DNA of 7,701 nucleotides from Sulfurovum sp. (GTDB taxonomy: Bacteria; Campylobacterota; Campylobacteria; Campylobacterales; Sulfurovaceae), in NCBI GenBank assembly GCA_003978375.1, contig QNZW01000021.1:1-7701 (forward strand). The letters are read 5' to 3'. Under the pieces are notes generated by a model. It saw nothing but the letters and a program-made list of their open reading frames with translations. It was not told the origin of the DNA and did no database searches. Below are positions 6,774 through 7,701 of the stretch, in pieces (the stretch's first letter is position 1; each line of letters opens with the position of its first letter). Made by a program: the position numbers and the translations under genes.

Positions 6774-7701
6774 TTACTTTTTGTTTATCTCCTTCTTTCT
6801 CATATCATACAATCCAATAACACCTGTAAGTAACATGAGAAGAAAAATACTCCAAAAACTTAAGGTAGAACCATTGTCTATTATATTAATAGGTACTTGT
6901 CCTGTTCGATTATAAATTACTATAATTATTGCTTGGTTACTCACCTTGTCACAACTATCTTTTACTATATATGGTACTCTTATCTCTCCTACAAAATTTT
7001 CTACTGGTGTAAATCTTACTTCTCCTGTATCAATATCTACATCCCAAGTTCCTTTACCTTCTACGTCTAAGGTTGTCACTTCATCACCAAAAGTATCAAT
7101 CAATCTTATACTCTCTTTATTTAATGGCATTTGCGATACATCATTATATTGTACATTTATGATACTAATTTCATTGATACTATTTACTTGCGTATCATCA
7201 TAAGCTATTGGTTCATTTGCATTACTACATGTTACTACTGCTGTTGGAGTTACTGTAGCCGTAGCCTCTGGTCTCAATGATGGTTTCGGTTTTGGTGTAG
7301 CCGTTGGTTTTGGTGTTGGTATTGGTTTCGGTTTTGGTGTAGCCGTTGGTGTTGGTGTTGGCTTTTGAATTGGCGTTGGCGTTGGCGTAGGTATTGTTGG
7401 CATGAGTGGTGTCACTGTTTTATCATCTTCATAATTTGAATTATTATCTGATTTATCTGCCACTGCCATACCATTTGGTGCAACACCTATTACTATAGCT
7501 TGATTTACAATACTTCTTTTTTTGACATCTTCTGCTGTTACTATATAGTTTGCAGTCACTGTCTTACTTTCACCTACTGCTAATTCTCCTACCAATAGAT
7601 TTTCGACACCGATTCTTACATCATCTACTTTAACATGGTCTAGTGTTACATTCCCTAGATTGGTTATTATAAAGGTATACGTAACATGATCTCCTATATT
7701 C
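6774..7701 (-). CDS. C-terminal part of a large repeat-containing, membrane-anchored surface protein
   Basis: The frame is open to the right edge, giving 308 visible residues; the N-terminus is missing. A TTG at 7595 is an internal codon in the middle of a domain, not a start. Residues 1-75 match the DUF7507/DUF11 repeat pattern (GDHVTYTFIITNLGNVTL, then GESKTVTANYIVTAEDV). A Pro/Thr/Lys linker (98-153) follows. Next is a beta-sandwich (about 162-264) with CshA/cadherin-like motifs (EPIAYDDTQVNSI, GKGTWDVDIDTGEVRFTP) and two cysteines (158 and 250) that could form a disulfide. The end is a membrane span (about 280-299) and a KKEINKK tail, so the body is exported and held at a membrane by its C-terminus. 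STLSFW just before the span resembles the PTLSEW start of IPTL-CTERM sorting signals. Adhesin or stalk-like function is inferred. It seems unconnected to the downstream operon. Confidence 0.85.
   Translation of the reverse strand, partial: NIGDHVTYTFIITNLGNVTLDHVKVDDVRIGVENLLVGELAVGESKTVTANYIVTAEDVKKRSIVNQAIVIGVAPNGMAVADKSDNNSNYEDDKTVTPLMPTIPTPTPTPIQKPTPTPTATPKPKPIPTPKPTATPKPKPSLRPEATATVTPTAVVTCSNANEPIAYDDTQVNSINEISIINVQYNDVSQMPLNKESIRLIDTFGDEVTTLDVEGKGTWDVDIDTGEVRFTPVENFVGEIRVPYIVKDSCDKVSNQAIIIVIYNRTGQVPINIIDNGSTLSFWSIFLLMLLTGVIGLYDMRKKEINKK
7281..7350 (-). repeat. Perfect 28-nt direct repeat in the Pro/Thr linker
   Basis: The same 28 bases occur at 7281-7308 and 7323-7350, an offset of 42 nt (14 codons), so a change in copy number would keep the frame. 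Each copy encodes PTATPKPKP. The whole linker (about 7242-7409) is built of near-identical GGTGTTGG/GGTTTCGG blocks on the plus strand and is richer in GC than its surroundings. Confidence 0.85.

Noticed and set aside
6736..6822. Plus-strand small frame of 28 codons with a hydrophobic segment (MYNLYVIVLFV...)
   Set aside because: It has no good ribosome binding site, overlaps the terminator stem and the antisense end of a real gene, and its hydrophobicity follows from the T-rich sequence.
7593..7595. TTG as start codon of the right-hand gene
   Set aside because: The same frame stays open for 35 more codons to the window edge and encodes the first strands of the DUF7507-like domain, so the TTG is an internal leucine.

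Overview
This is an AT-rich window in which every supportable gene lies on the minus strand, so the genes read from right to left. The secretin, ATPase and Era sequences, the lysine- and isoleucine-rich proteins and the very low GC point to a Campylobacterota (epsilonproteobacterial) chromosome, perhaps a Sulfurimonas/Arcobacter-like lineage. That placement is inferred from sequence style and recalled gene order, not from a database search.

Right edge (6774-7701): the C-terminal part of a large surface protein that begins outside the window. Its visible part has a DUF7507/DUF11-like repeat, a Pro/Thr/Lys linker containing a perfect 28-nt DNA repeat, a CshA/cadherin-like beta domain, and a C-terminal membrane anchor that resembles IPTL-CTERM sorting signals. 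It is followed by a 268-bp intergenic stretch (6506-6773) holding a likely terminator hairpin, a 9-bp inverted repeat and a clear TATAAT promoter for era. No gene is supportable there.

Middle (5597-6505): era, the ribosome-associated GTPase, complete.

Left two thirds (1-5513): six tightly packed genes in the order mshI-mshJ-mshK-mshL-mshM-mshN, the same order as the Vibrio MSHA type IV pilus locus. MshI is a PilM-PilN fusion, MshJ is PilO-like, MshK is PilP/GspC-HR-like, MshL is the outer-membrane secretin, MshM is an ExeA-type AAA+ ATPase, and MshN (cut off by the left edge) is a single-pass membrane protein entering a probable TPR region. Together they would make the alignment subcomplex and outer-membrane pore of a type IV pilus or pilus-like DNA-uptake machine. 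The assembly ATPase (mshE), platform protein (mshG) and pilins are expected beyond the left edge. Campylobacter competence genes ctsD-ctsP-ctsX-ctsE-ctsF look like a reduced version of the same order, so DNA uptake is a serious alternative to surface attachment.

I see no CRISPR array, tRNA, rRNA, transposon or phage gene. I do not see a wholly new system. The points most worth following are the one-polypeptide PilM-PilN fusion, the extremely basic MshK, the MshM/MshN parallel with CtsP/CtsX, and the anchor of the surface protein.
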